Positions 34,512 through 43,614 of a DNA stretch of 64,000 nucleotides are shown piece by piece (positions within the stretch are counted from its first letter, which is position 1; each line of letters opens with the position of its first letter). The notes under the pieces were generated by a model. It was not told the DNA's origin. It saw nothing but the letters and a program-made list of their open reading frames with translations, and did no database searches. The DNA comes from Hohaiivirga grylli (lineage in GTDB: Bacteria; Pseudomonadota; Alphaproteobacteria; Rhizobiales; Beijerinckiaceae): contig NZ_JBBYXI010000002.1 in NCBI RefSeq assembly GCF_039655745.1, positions 186,001-250,000 on the forward strand, read 5' to 3'. Position numbers and translations under genes: made by a program.

Positions 34512-35888
34512 ATGAAACGCTGGGTCAGACTTCTTGGGGTCGCATCAACTTTAACTATCGCTTGTCATTCTCTTGCGGCAGCACAGGAAACCTTACCTGC
34601 TGATCAGCAGAAGGTTACAACACGAAAAGCCAAGGCAAAACAGCCGAAGGCGCAGCGTGTCGTATCTCTGGAAGAAGCAATCAGGCTTGCCGCTGATTAC
34701 TCCTGGCGCAGTAAAATCGCTGCGGCCCAGGTAGATGTTGCTCACGCACGTGTCGGACAGGCTGAGGCTGGTTATTATCCAAGTATCAAGGCACAGATAC
34801 AGACACCGAATGGCCGTTATGATCATGGCTATAACTTCCGTGGCAGGGATTTTGACGATCTTTCCCAGGCAGGGGTGGAGCTGCGTTATAATCTGGTTGA
34901 TTTCGGGCGGACGAAATACGCTGCTGCTGAAGCAATCAGCTCTTATCGCGCCAGTGACTGGGCCCGTCAGGGTGAGGATCTGACAGTTCTTTTTGAGACA
35001 GCCAAAGCCTATCTTGATGCCCAGCATTTCTCTTCTGCTGTGAGTGCAGCTGAAGCCTATGTCAGTGAAATTCAGCGGTTGAATGAAACCATCCGCGAAG
35101 GTGTTGCCGGAGGGATTGCCTCACAGTCAGAGACGGCCCGTGGTCGTCTTGCCCTGAGTAATGCTGTTAACAAGAAGAAGGCTTTGGAGCTGCAGCGCAT
35201 CAGGGCAACGCAGCGTTTGATTGCTCTGGTCGGTCAGGATGTAAAGCCTGTAGCTGCCAAGAACGCAGCTCGATTGCCACGTGGGCATAATATTGATGAA
35301 TTAACGGAAGTCGCTCAGGATCTGAACCCTGCTGTTCAGGCCCGTGATGCTGCCGTGTCCAGTGCTCGTGCGCGCATAGAAGCCGAAAAAGCTTCACGTA
35401 TGCCACGGCTGGATGTCGTCGCCGATTATAAGCGTGCGTTGCAGGATGTACCAAGCAGTATCAATTCCTCCCGCTGGGATGGTGGTATCCGCTTGCAGCT
35501 CTCCGTTGATCTGTACGATCCTTCCAGATCGCCGAAAATTGCAGAGGCTCATGCCAATTATAATGTTGCATGGGCTCAGTGGCATCAGGAACAGGCTACA
35601 GTGATGGATAGTATCCGCGCACTGAAGGGGGATTACTCCATTGCCTCCGATCAGTGGGCCATCAGTAATGAGGCTCAGAAACAGGCTTCCCAGACACGTT
35701 CTTTCTATCTTGAGGAATTCCGTCTCGGACAGAGAAGCCTCTCCGACCTGATTACTGCCGAAACTGAATATTTCACATCGCGGGTGGAGGCGTTGTCTGC
35801 ACGGTATGATTATTACCAGGCAATTCTCTCAATTTATTATCTGGCAGGTCAGCCGCGAGAAGGTCTTGAGGCCTTAAAACTTCTTTAA
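34512..35888 (+). CDS. TolC-family outer membrane efflux/secretion protein
   Basis: 458 residues with a signal peptide (about 1-24, ...SLAAAQ) and then a Lys-rich stretch. Two related helical repeats follow, typical of TolC: VVSLEEAIRLAADYSWRSKIAAAQ near residue 50 and the later counterpart beginning DELTEVAQDLNPAVQARDAAVSSARARIEAEK. Barrel-strand segments such as GVELRYNLVDFGRTKYAAAE are also visible. It would form the trimeric outer-membrane duct of the type I system (SiiC position). It starts 12 bases after the MotA-like gene with a strong AGGGGGG box. Confidence 0.9.
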   Translation: MKRWVRLLGVASTLTIACHSLAAAQETLPADQQKVTTRKAKAKQPKAQRVVSLEEAIRLAADYSWRSKIAAAQVDVAHARVGQAEAGYYPSIKAQIQTPNGRYDHGYNFRGRDFDDLSQAGVELRYNLVDFGRTKYAAAEAISSYRASDWARQGEDLTVLFETAKAYLDAQHFSSAVSAAEAYVSEIQRLNETIREGVAGGIASQSETARGRLALSNAVNKKKALELQRIRATQRLIALVGQDVKPVAAKNAARLPRGHNIDELTEVAQDLNPAVQARDAAVSSARARIEAEKASRMPRLDVVADYKRALQDVPSSINSSRWDGGIRLQLSVDLYDPSRSPKIAEAHANYNVAWAQWHQEQATVMDSIRALKGDYSIASDQWAISNEAQKQASQTRSFYLEEFRLGQRSLSDLITAETEYFTSRVEALSARYDYYQAILSIYYLAGQPREGLEALKLL

Positions 35889-35918
35889 AAGACAGACTAA
35901 ATACCAAGGGGCAAGAAA

Positions 35919-36551
35919 TTGAGCGAGAAGGGCAACCATATATGGCCGGCCTACGTCGACATGATGACCGTTCTTCTGATGGTCTATCTGTTGTTGGCAC
36001 TTTTGTTTCAGGTGGTCGTTGCCACCAGTAAAACGGCTATCAACCAGGTCGAAGCTGACGAGCTTGCAAAAGCCGAAGCCGGCAAGCAGGGGCAAGAGCA
36101 GATTATGCCGCAACAGCCCCCCAAGAAGGAACAACAGGCTTCTGCAGCTGGAGAACAGGCGAGTAATTCTGCTGAAAATCAGGATATGACTTTGGTGACC
36201 ATAACGCCGACAGAGCTTGCTCAGAAGCAGGGTGATCTGCGCTTGAGGCTTGAAGCCCGCCGCAATTATCTCAATGCCTCTGAGATTCAGACAGTCAAGA
36301 CCTGGGTTGAAGAGCACCGGAGTGAAATTGCCAGCAAAGGTATCCGTCTCTATTCGGTTGCGCCGAACAGCAATAATGTTCAGGTCGGCTCTCTGCTGAA
36401 AGTCCAGTTTGACCGGGCCCTGAGCGTCATGAGTGCCGTCAATGGCAGTGGTATCAGCCTCGAGAGTATCTCTTACGATAACGAGATTATTCAGGATGCA
36501 ACGGAAGACTTCGTGATCCTGAGAGTGCGGAAAGATGCTCCAAAACCCTGA
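35919..36551 (+). CDS. MotB-like proton-channel partner (SiiA-like)
   Basis: 210 residues. A single membrane helix near 8-32 begins WPAYVDMMTVLLMVYLL, with Asp14 placed as the proton-binding Asp of MotB/TolR/ExbD proteins. A Gln/Ala/Glu-rich linker follows (about 45-95). The periplasmic domain (about 100-205) includes VQFDRALSVMSAVNGSG, a diverged form of the OmpA-type murein-binding motif. The size and layout agree with Salmonella SiiA, in which a transmembrane Asp is needed. The start is TTG 35919, with AAGGGG 7 bases upstream. It overlaps the next gene by 17 bases, so it is translationally coupled to the adaptor. Confidence 0.8.
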   Translation: MSEKGNHIWPAYVDMMTVLLMVYLLLALLFQVVVATSKTAINQVEADELAKAEAGKQGQEQIMPQQPPKKEQQASAAGEQASNSAENQDMTLVTITPTELAQKQGDLRLRLEARRNYLNASEIQTVKTWVEEHRSEIASKGIRLYSVAPNSNNVQVGSLLKVQFDRALSVMSAVNGSGISLESISYDNEIIQDATEDFVILRVRKDAPKP

Positions 36552-37821
36552 TAGCGGAAAGATCAATAAATTCTGGCATTTCTGTCGGGTTTCACTGGTG
36601 AGCTCCAGTGGGGTTATTCTGCTGTGCGCTTTACTGGCATTTGTGTGGTCTGTTTTTATTCCACTTGATGTTCTTGTCCGCGGGAACGGTCTGATCCGCG
36701 TGGAAGGTCACAATATTGATCTGCAACACGCTGAAGGTGGCACAATTTCAGAGCTCTACGGTACCGTTGGCCAGACTGTGAAGGCAGGAGATATTCTGGC
36801 CAAGGTTATCAGCCCGGCCCTTATTGAGGACTTTGAGCGCAGCCGTATTGCCGTGGAAGCTCTGGAACTGCGTGAGGACCGTCTGAAAGCGGAAATCGAC
36901 GGGCAGCCGTTCGAGCCTGCAATGGTTAAAGACCCTGAACTTGCCGAAATCATTGAAAGTGAACTGGCATTTTATAATGCCCGTGCACGTGCCCTCAATG
37001 AGGCAATTAATATTGCCAAATCGCAGCTGTCCCAGAAAGAATCCCAGATAACGGAACTTCAGGGCCGGATAGAAGATCTTGGTCAGGAGATGCAGCTTGC
37101 AGGCCAGCATGTTCGTCTGCTCGAACCCCTGGTTGCTAAAGGTGCAGCTGCTGAGGTTCTGCTTGTTCAGCGTAAACTGGAATACCAGAAGGTCTTCAGC
37201 GCACTGAGAGATGCCAAGGCACGCTTACCGCGCATTACTGCTGAAAAGGAAGAGACGCAGCTGAAAATGCAGCGTTTCCGGACAGAATTCATATCTGAAG
37301 CTAATAAAATGCTGTCACAGGTGCAGGTTGAGCTGCCTCAGGCACATGCAAAGCTGGTTTCCAGCCGCACGCGTATGGATAGCAGCAAGATTGTCTCGCC
37401 AGTTGATGGTGTCATTCAGCGTGTTCTGACAACCCATACCGGCGCTGTGATCAAGCCCGGTGAAATTGTTTTTGAAATTGCTCCCAGCAGTGTACCGCTT
37501 GTCGCTGATGTGAAGGTTTCACCTCAGGACAGGGACAGATTGTGGGTGGGCATGCAGACGCGTGTCCGGGTTGCAGCATTCGGCGGCTACTTCAGTAATA
37601 CCCTTGATGGCACGGTCTCCCTGATCAGCGCTGATGCGCTCGGTGATGATGAGAAGGGGCGTTACTATCAGGTAACGATAGACATCACCTCATCCACCAC
37701 CAAATCGAAGATTTTCCCGGGGATGTCGGTTGAAGCATTCATGCTCGCCGGGTCCCGTACCTTTGCCCAGTATTTATTCAAACCGTTTTTTGACGGTGTC
37801 TCTGTCGTGTTCAGCGAATGA
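36535..37821 (+). CDS. HlyD-family membrane fusion protein of the type I system
   Basis: 428 residues. A cytoplasmic N-terminus is followed by a membrane helix near 22-45, then a lipoyl/barrel segment starting LVRGNGLIRVEGHNIDLQHAEGG. A long helical hairpin (about 95-265) is followed by the return segment SSRTRMDSSKIVSPVDGVIQ, and a C-terminal beta region ends PGMSVEAFM. This is the usual adaptor linking an inner-membrane ABC transporter to TolC (SiiD position). It overlaps the MotB-like gene by 17 bases. Confidence 0.92.
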   Translation: MLQNPDSGKINKFWHFCRVSLVSSSGVILLCALLAFVWSVFIPLDVLVRGNGLIRVEGHNIDLQHAEGGTISELYGTVGQTVKAGDILAKVISPALIEDFERSRIAVEALELREDRLKAEIDGQPFEPAMVKDPELAEIIESELAFYNARARALNEAINIAKSQLSQKESQITELQGRIEDLGQEMQLAGQHVRLLEPLVAKGAAAEVLLVQRKLEYQKVFSALRDAKARLPRITAEKEETQLKMQRFRTEFISEANKMLSQVQVELPQAHAKLVSSRTRMDSSKIVSPVDGVIQRVLTTHTGAVIKPGEIVFEIAPSSVPLVADVKVSPQDRDRLWVGMQTRVRVAAFGGYFSNTLDGTVSLISADALGDDEKGRYYQVTIDITSSTTKSKIFPGMSVEAFMLAGSRTFAQYLFKPFFDGVSVVFSE

Positions 37822-37855
37822 CGCTGGATATGTCAGTAAATGTAAGAGGAATGAT

Positions 37856-40800
37856 ATGAAACTACCTGCTCCCCAGAAATCCGGCCAGTCAATCATTATT
37901 GATACCTATGGCAAGAACGAGATTCCTGTCAGCTCGCGGGAAGCATCAATTATCATTCGCGGTCCGGATGTTGTTGTTCGTATGGCTGATGGTTCTGAAC
38001 TGACGCTGACGATGGCCGCCCAGATTGCCTCAATTCAGAAAACGGTTTTTACACTTGTTTTCAGTGATGGTGTTGAGATCAACTCGGATGTATTGTTCCA
38101 GTCTGCCAGCGCCATTGAAATGCCTCCTGAAGTTGCTCAGGATAAAGGTGAGGAGACTAAGCAGTCTGCTGAGGGTGATCCGTTGCTTATTGTTGAGAAG
38201 ACAGAAGCGACTCAGGCTACGGATAATTCTCTTGCCGAGAAAACCGTTGCTGCTTCCGAGTTCATTAAAGAGAATCCGTATCGGCAGGAAGTAACATCAA
38301 CGATGTCTTCAACATCCGGTACAAGTGCTCCGGAAACGCAGAGTTCCACAACACCTATGGCATTGCCGGTTAGCAGCACGGAAGATTCCTCTTCGGATGC
38401 CAGCTCATCAGTACCGCCGGTGACGGATGCAGGTTCAGATTCAAATGCAGGTTCTAATACGGGCGGCAATTCAGATAACGGTAACGATTCGGATAATGGT
38501 AACGAAAACCCCGGAACACCGGGTATCGAAATCCCAAATTCAAACCCGATGATACTTTCCCTGAAAATACTTCAGCCTGCTGGCAGTGTGGATGAAGAAG
38601 CCCGTGTCTACTTAGGTGGAGCGGGTGCTGACGGCTCCCGTACAGATGGATCATCCTCTCTGCAATATGATTCAGAGGTTATTGATCTGACAGGTGAAAC
38701 TGAAGACTGGACGATCCATGCTGATGGCGTTGACGGTCTTGAGGCCGGATATGTCAGCCGTATTATTCTGATCGGAGATGCAACAGGCGGGATTTCAATC
38801 CGTGGTCTTCCAGGCAGCTTTACCGTTATTTATGGTGATTCCGAAGAGGGACAGGCTCTCGGGCTGGCCGCCAATGAGCTGTATATCCGTTATCCGAGCG
38901 GCAATAAGGATGTCTATACGCTGGATATCTCATATATCAACCTCAAGGGCGAAAGCGTTACGTACGAGAGAAAGCTTTATATCGTTGATGCACCAGCAGG
39001 TATGGTGAACAGTGACGGTGATCTGCTGATGTCAACGCAGCCGAACGGAACAGAAATTCACGCAGGTTCCGGCAATGACACCATCATTGCAAGTATTGCT
39101 CCAAGCCAGATTTATGATGGTGGAGCTGGGGTTGATACTGTCGATTACAGCAGTGTTGATGCCGCAATCGTGGCTGACCTGCGAGCCGGTACTGTTTCCA
39201 AGGCCGGGCATTCTGTCGACAGCCTTCTGAATATCGAAAACATTATCGGAACGGTCTATGCCGATACACTGATCGGCGATGACAATGACAATGTTCTTGA
39301 TGGTGGTGAAGGAAATGACAGACTGGTTGGTGGTGCAGGCAACAACACGCTGATTGGCGGTGCCGGAACAGATACCGCTGATTATTCACTGGCCACAGCA
39401 GGTATTGTGATTGATCTGGGTGACGGGACTGCAAGCAACAATGGTTATGGCGGAACGGACATCATTGTTGATGTCGAGAACGTTACCGGCAGTAACTATG
39501 CTGATATCATCGGTGGTAGTGATGTAAACAACTACCTCTCCGGTGGTGCTGGTGATGATACGTTCTATGGCAGTAAGGGTAACGATACGATCGTAGGCGG
39601 CTCTGGCACAAATACGGTCAATTACAGCAACCTAGATCAGGAAATCACCGTTAATCTGGCTGCAGGTTCAATCAGCAAGGGAACCAGTGGAACAGATGCT
39701 GTTTCCGGTATCACAAATGTTGTCGGGACAAACTATAACGATTACTTCCTCGATGGAACGGGTAACCAGTATTATAATGGTGGTGCAGGCAGTGATACCA
39801 TCGATTTCAGTACACGTGTCAATTCTGGCGGTACCTTTACCGTCAACCTCCAAACCGGTGAGGCTTATTCTATTACAGGCAGCATCAGGCTTGGCGATAC
39901 GGATACATTCACCAGTATCGAAAATATTATTGGTGTCACATCTCAGGCTGCCAGCTATATCGGTAACAGCTCTGACAACCGTATCATTGCCGGTAGTGGC
40001 AATGACTGGGTCGCTGGCTGGCAGGGCAATGATTATCTGGATGGCGGAGCCGGCATTGACTGGGTTGATTATCGTGGTGTGGCTGGTGCCGTTCACGTTG
40101 ACCTGTCCCAGAACAAGGCCTTCAATGACGGTTATGGGACTGTCGATACACTGCTGAATTTTGAATATATCGCAGGTTCCAGCTATGGCGATACGCTGAT
40201 AGGTAACAGCGGAACCAATTACTTTTATGGTGGTGCCGGTAACGATTATATCGATGGTGGTGCCGGTACCGACTATTACTACGTCTACAATTTTTCCAAT
40301 GCCGGTGTATTCGTTGATCTGGCGGCTGGTATCGCTGAGGATGGCCAGGGCGGCATTGATACGCTGGTCAATATTGAAGGCGCCATGGGTAGCTACAACG
40401 GAGATAATACTTTCCGTGGCAACAGTGGTAATAATATCTTCTATGGCTACCTCGGCAACGACCTTTTCTATGGCAGTGGCGGTAGTGATACGTTCTACGG
40501 CAGCTCAGGTTCAGATACTGTCAACTACAGTGAAATGACTGCCAATGTCGTGGTTAACCTGACAACTGGTAAGGCAACAAAATCACAGGGTGGAACGGAT
40601 ACACTCAGCGCCATTGAAAACGTTTTCGGCAGTGATTTCGACGATGTGATTACAGGGAGCGTCGGTAGTAACACCATCAATGGTGGTGCCGGTAATGATC
40701 GTATCATTGGCGGAGCCGGCGCTGATATTCTCATCGGTGGTGATGGTTACGACACCGTTGATTACAGCACCGATACAGCCGGTATTATCGCCAATCTGGC

Positions 40801-41215
40801 CGGTATTGTTCAGGATGGTTCGGGCAGTACCGATACCATTCTTCAGTTCGAGGCCATCATTGGCTCGAACCACAATGACGTGTTCATCAATAACAGCACC
40901 ACCGGCTGGAACATCAATGGTGGAGCCGGTACGGATACTTTCCAGAAATCGGGTGAGGGCGGAAGTTTTACGCTCTCCGGTGGTTTTATCAGTATTGAGG
41001 TCTTTGATTTTGCAGATGGCAAGACAGATAATATTCAGGCTAACTTGAATTCGCTGTTTGCTGATCTTGGAGCAGGTGTTCATGCAACCCTGAATATTGA
41101 TGCTGCCGATACTTTCTCTGTTGCCGATAACTCCGGCTGGACGCATTCAACCGTTGATGGAAATGACGTCTGGTCGAACAGCAGCGGTGGCAGCCTGACG
41201 GTTGTTGCGGCCTGA
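37856..41215 (+). CDS. RTX-repeat secreted protein, probable substrate of the adjacent type I system
   Basis: 1119 residues. The N-terminal part (about 1-100) is beta-rich and has SIIIDTYGKNEIPVSSREA and SIIIRGPDVVVRMADGSEL, reminiscent of the prefix domain of large type I adhesins. A Ser/Thr/Asp/Asn-rich linker follows (about 105-235), then a beta domain (about 240-390). An RTX region (about 402-1035) has many calcium-binding nonapeptides such as GGAGDDTFYG, and an RTX-free C-terminal end of about 85 residues presumably holds the secretion signal. No protease or lipase motif was noticed. ATG 37856 with AAGAGGA is the start; the open frame back to 37730 overlaps the adaptor. Gene position equals that of SiiE in SPI-4, but the protein is far smaller and of RTX type. 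Confidence 0.87.
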   Translation: MKLPAPQKSGQSIIIDTYGKNEIPVSSREASIIIRGPDVVVRMADGSELTLTMAAQIASIQKTVFTLVFSDGVEINSDVLFQSASAIEMPPEVAQDKGEETKQSAEGDPLLIVEKTEATQATDNSLAEKTVAASEFIKENPYRQEVTSTMSSTSGTSAPETQSSTTPMALPVSSTEDSSSDASSSVPPVTDAGSDSNAGSNTGGNSDNGNDSDNGNENPGTPGIEIPNSNPMILSLKILQPAGSVDEEARVYLGGAGADGSRTDGSSSLQYDSEVIDLTGETEDWTIHADGVDGLEAGYVSRIILIGDATGGISIRGLPGSFTVIYGDSEEGQALGLAANELYIRYPSGNKDVYTLDISYINLKGESVTYERKLYIVDAPAGMVNSDGDLLMSTQPNGTEIHAGSGNDTIIASIAPSQIYDGGAGVDTVDYSSVDAAIVADLRAGTVSKAGHSVDSLLNIENIIGTVYADTLIGDDNDNVLDGGEGNDRLVGGAGNNTLIGGAGTDTADYSLATAGIVIDLGDGTASNNGYGGTDIIVDVENVTGSNYADIIGGSDVNNYLSGGAGDDTFYGSKGNDTIVGGSGTNTVNYSNLDQEITVNLAAGSISKGTSGTDAVSGITNVVGTNYNDYFLDGTGNQYYNGGAGSDTIDFSTRVNSGGTFTVNLQTGEAYSITGSIRLGDTDTFTSIENIIGVTSQAASYIGNSSDNRIIAGSGNDWVAGWQGNDYLDGGAGIDWVDYRGVAGAVHVDLSQNKAFNDGYGTVDTLLNFEYIAGSSYGDTLIGNSGTNYFYGGAGNDYIDGGAGTDYYYVYNFSNAGVFVDLAAGIAEDGQGGIDTLVNIEGAMGSYNGDNTFRGNSGNNIFYGYLGNDLFYGSGGSDTFYGSSGSDTVNYSEMTANVVVNLTTGKATKSQGGTDTLSAIENVFGSDFDDVITGSVGSNTINGGAGNDRIIGGAGADILIGGDGYDTVDYSTDTAGIIANLAGIVQDGSGSTDTILQFEAIIGSNHNDVFINNSTTGWNINGGAGTDTFQKSGEGGSFTLSGGFISIEVFDFADGKTDNIQANLNSLFADLGAGVHATLNIDAADTFSVADNSGWTHSTVDGNDVWSNSSGGSLTVVAA
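39061..40960 (+). repeat. About eight tandem RTX modules inside the secreted protein gene
   Basis: Units of roughly 180-260 bases, each containing a D-T-V-x-Y-S type step, then a short hydrophobic strand with V/I-x-L, a G-G-T-D-T-L step, an IENVIGS-like step and one or more GGxGNDxxxG nonapeptides. The D-T-V-D-Y steps begin near 39130, 39367, 39610, 39793, 40054, 40267, 40513 and 40748. The modules are diverged, not identical. Confidence 0.75.
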
Positions 41216-41241
41216 TTATCTGACGGGTCTGGATTGCTTTT

Positions 41242-43257
41242 ATGAGTACCTTTTCGGAGAGCATCGTTACTGCTGTTGCCCATGTTCAAGGGGCAGCAGC
41301 GCCATGGCGCTGGCAACGGATTCTGGCCGCAAGTGCGGATGACCGTGAAGCTGTCACGTCACTTATGCGCTCTGAATTCAGGCTGGACCTTATTCGTGTC
41401 GGCAAGCATGTTTCTCTGGAGCCCGGAGAGACGTGTGTCGTTGAAGTTGAAGAGGGGAAGTGGGAAGCTGTTGTCGCTCTGGAAGATGGTAGTTTCCAGT
41501 CTCTGGTAACAGATGCAAACGTTACCAGAAAAGATGCTCTGCTTTGCTACCACCTGACACCAGTAAAAGACGTTACAGGACTGAGTACTGAAGTTTTTCT
41601 TCCGCGAAACGGTGAAGAGCGCAGGATTGTCAGAAAAATTCTGCTGGCGACACTTGCCATCAATCTGATGGTCGTCGTTATGCCGCTCTATATGAATGCG
41701 CTTTATGATCGCGTACTCCCGGCCAAGGCATCAGCTTCATTATGGGCTTTGTCTCTTGGTGTGGTTTTTGCGATCATTGGCGAGTTTCTGGTGCGTGGTG
41801 AACGCAGGAAGCTGTTTAGCCGACTGGCGGATATTATTCATGCCCGTGTTGAGCCGACAGTTTTAAGACAGGTTCTGGGGATACCGGCATCCCGTCTGAC
41901 AAACTGGGGAATGAAACAATATCAGGCTTTGCAGGACTGGCAGAAACTGCGCTCCTGTTACTGGCTGTTTGCCAACAGCAACATTATCGATATTCCGTTT
42001 GTTATTCTTTATCTGCTTGCCATCCTCATTCTGTCCGGATGGCTGGTTTTGGTACCGATAGCGGGGCTCGGGGTTTACGCATTTATTGTCTGGCGTTTCT
42101 GGCGTACGGAAGCAGGTCGGGAAGACAGAAGATTCCCTGTGATGCCTGTTATCAGCCCCAGCGAAATCAATGTTGCGCGCACGCTGGCCCGTACAGATCT
42201 TTTGCATGATCGGCTGATGTATGGCTCTGAAACTGTTCTCAGGGCTGAGGATAGCCGCTTCACACGCCAGTCATCACGCCAGACCCTGCTGACAGCAATC
42301 ATCAGCAGCCAGACGGTTGTGATTGTCGTTGCCGCTTTTTATCTCAGCATAAATGGCCTGATGAACCCGGCCGCTCTTTTTGCCGTAATCCTTCTGGCAA
42401 GCCGGTTGGCACAGCCCTTCATGTCGCTTTCCATGCTTGTTGGCAGCCTTCAGGAAGCTGTTTTGTCCTACCACAGGTTTGATGACCTTCTGGTGAAGAA
42501 TGCGGCTGCCATTCAGGTAGACGGCATTGATCAGGAAAACAAGATCGCAGCCCTCTCCAGCCGTATTCCACTTTGGGACATTCATAAGGGTAATTTCCGT
42601 TATGATGATGACAGGGCGATACTGGAGAACCTGACGCTGGCTATTGCCAGAGGTGAAAAGGTTGCTCTGGTCGGAAATGCCGGAAGCGGTAAAAGCACGA
42701 TTATGCGCCTGCTGGCTGGTACGATTAATCTGGATACCGGTTCTATCCGTTTCTCGGGTCTCAACATGCCGAAAGGCCAGTCCGTCGTTGCAGAGAAGGT
42801 GCACTACCTGTGGCAGGGTGATACGCTGCTGGCAGATACGGCCTATGAGTATCTCTGCCTGGATGTCAGCCGGACACGTCAGCAATGTGAGCAGGTTCTG
42901 GAGAAGCTGGGGCTGATTGATAATCGTCAGGTTGGTTCCATTGATCTTGACCGCTTCTGGAACCAGAGCGGGAGGGCCCCTACACCTGAGCAACGGCAGA
43001 TGCTGGCCATTGCCCGACTGACCCTGACAGACAGAAACATCTTCCTGCTGGATGAGCCAACTGAGCATCTCAATCAGCGCCATGAAATGCTTCTGGTCAA
43101 TACGTTGAAAGAAAAGCTGAACACGGAAAGCAGTATGGTTCTTTCGACCGACCGTTTTGAGCTTCTGAAGCTGGTTGACCGTGTGATTCATATTGAACGC
43201 GGGAATATCATTTTCGATGGTCCGCGGGATGCTTTCCTGAAGCGTGTAAGTTCATAA
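41242..43257 (+). CDS. Type I secretion ABC transporter (SiiF-like) with atypical ATPase motifs
   Basis: 671 residues. The N-terminal region (about 1-130) occupies the place of a C39-type domain but shows no recognisable catalytic Cys-His context, so it is probably a peptidase-like docking domain. The membrane domain spans about 133-410, and the ATPase domain about 440-671. Walker A is GNAGSGKST (about 477-485) and Walker B FLLDEPTEHLN (about 600). The usual LSGGQ signature reads PTPEQ (about 580-584), and the usual H-loop His appears as Asp in STDR (about 635-637). The inner-membrane energiser of the system; last gene of the operon, 26 bases after the substrate. Confidence 0.88.
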   Translation: MSTFSESIVTAVAHVQGAAAPWRWQRILAASADDREAVTSLMRSEFRLDLIRVGKHVSLEPGETCVVEVEEGKWEAVVALEDGSFQSLVTDANVTRKDALLCYHLTPVKDVTGLSTEVFLPRNGEERRIVRKILLATLAINLMVVVMPLYMNALYDRVLPAKASASLWALSLGVVFAIIGEFLVRGERRKLFSRLADIIHARVEPTVLRQVLGIPASRLTNWGMKQYQALQDWQKLRSCYWLFANSNIIDIPFVILYLLAILILSGWLVLVPIAGLGVYAFIVWRFWRTEAGREDRRFPVMPVISPSEINVARTLARTDLLHDRLMYGSETVLRAEDSRFTRQSSRQTLLTAIISSQTVVIVVAAFYLSINGLMNPAALFAVILLASRLAQPFMSLSMLVGSLQEAVLSYHRFDDLLVKNAAAIQVDGIDQENKIAALSSRIPLWDIHKGNFRYDDDRAILENLTLAIARGEKVALVGNAGSGKSTIMRLLAGTINLDTGSIRFSGLNMPKGQSVVAEKVHYLWQGDTLLADTAYEYLCLDVSRTRQQCEQVLEKLGLIDNRQVGSIDLDRFWNQSGRAPTPEQRQMLAIARLTLTDRNIFLLDEPTEHLNQRHEMLLVNTLKEKLNTESSMVLSTDRFELLKLVDRVIHIERGNIIFDGPRDAFLKRVSS

Positions 43258-43614
43258 TCCAGTGAATGCCTAGGCCAAAATAGCGCAATTTATTTTCTGA
43301 TTATTCGCGTATAGTAACCCGTAAACTAGCCATATACTGACCCCTTGCAATGCAGGAGAGGTTCTTGGGCTGAAGAGGGTAGAAGCTGAAAAGATCGGCG
43401 TCATAGGCTCTGGCACTAGGGAGCATGGTATTGCGCAACCCTGTTGGTCATTCCGTCTTTACGTAAAGGTCTCATGAAGGACAGAGACGCAGATTGTCTC
43501 TATGAAAATTCACACCTGCAGAACCACATGAAAGCCAGAATTCCATTATAAACTAATATGAATAGAGAGCGTTTCTGTCCAATTTCAGGCGCCGGTCAGA
43601 TACAGGTGGTTGTG
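43258..43614. other. Intergenic region after the secretion operon
   Basis: About 350 bases without a convincing gene. Small structures include the 12-base palindrome CTTTACGTAAAG at 43457-43468 and AGAGAC/GTCTCT at 43483-43501. No clear terminator for the operon was found. The frame of the next gene is open from 43558, but a better start lies at 43615. Confidence 0.5.

Noticed and set aside
33141..36551. MotA/MotB-like genes considered as a flagellar stator
   Set aside because: No flagellar genes are nearby, the two genes are separated by a TolC-type gene, and both are embedded in a type I secretion operon.
39061..40960. Repeated pattern considered as a CRISPR or DNA satellite
   Set aside because: The periodicity is at protein level (RTX modules) with diverged DNA and no uniform spacer length.
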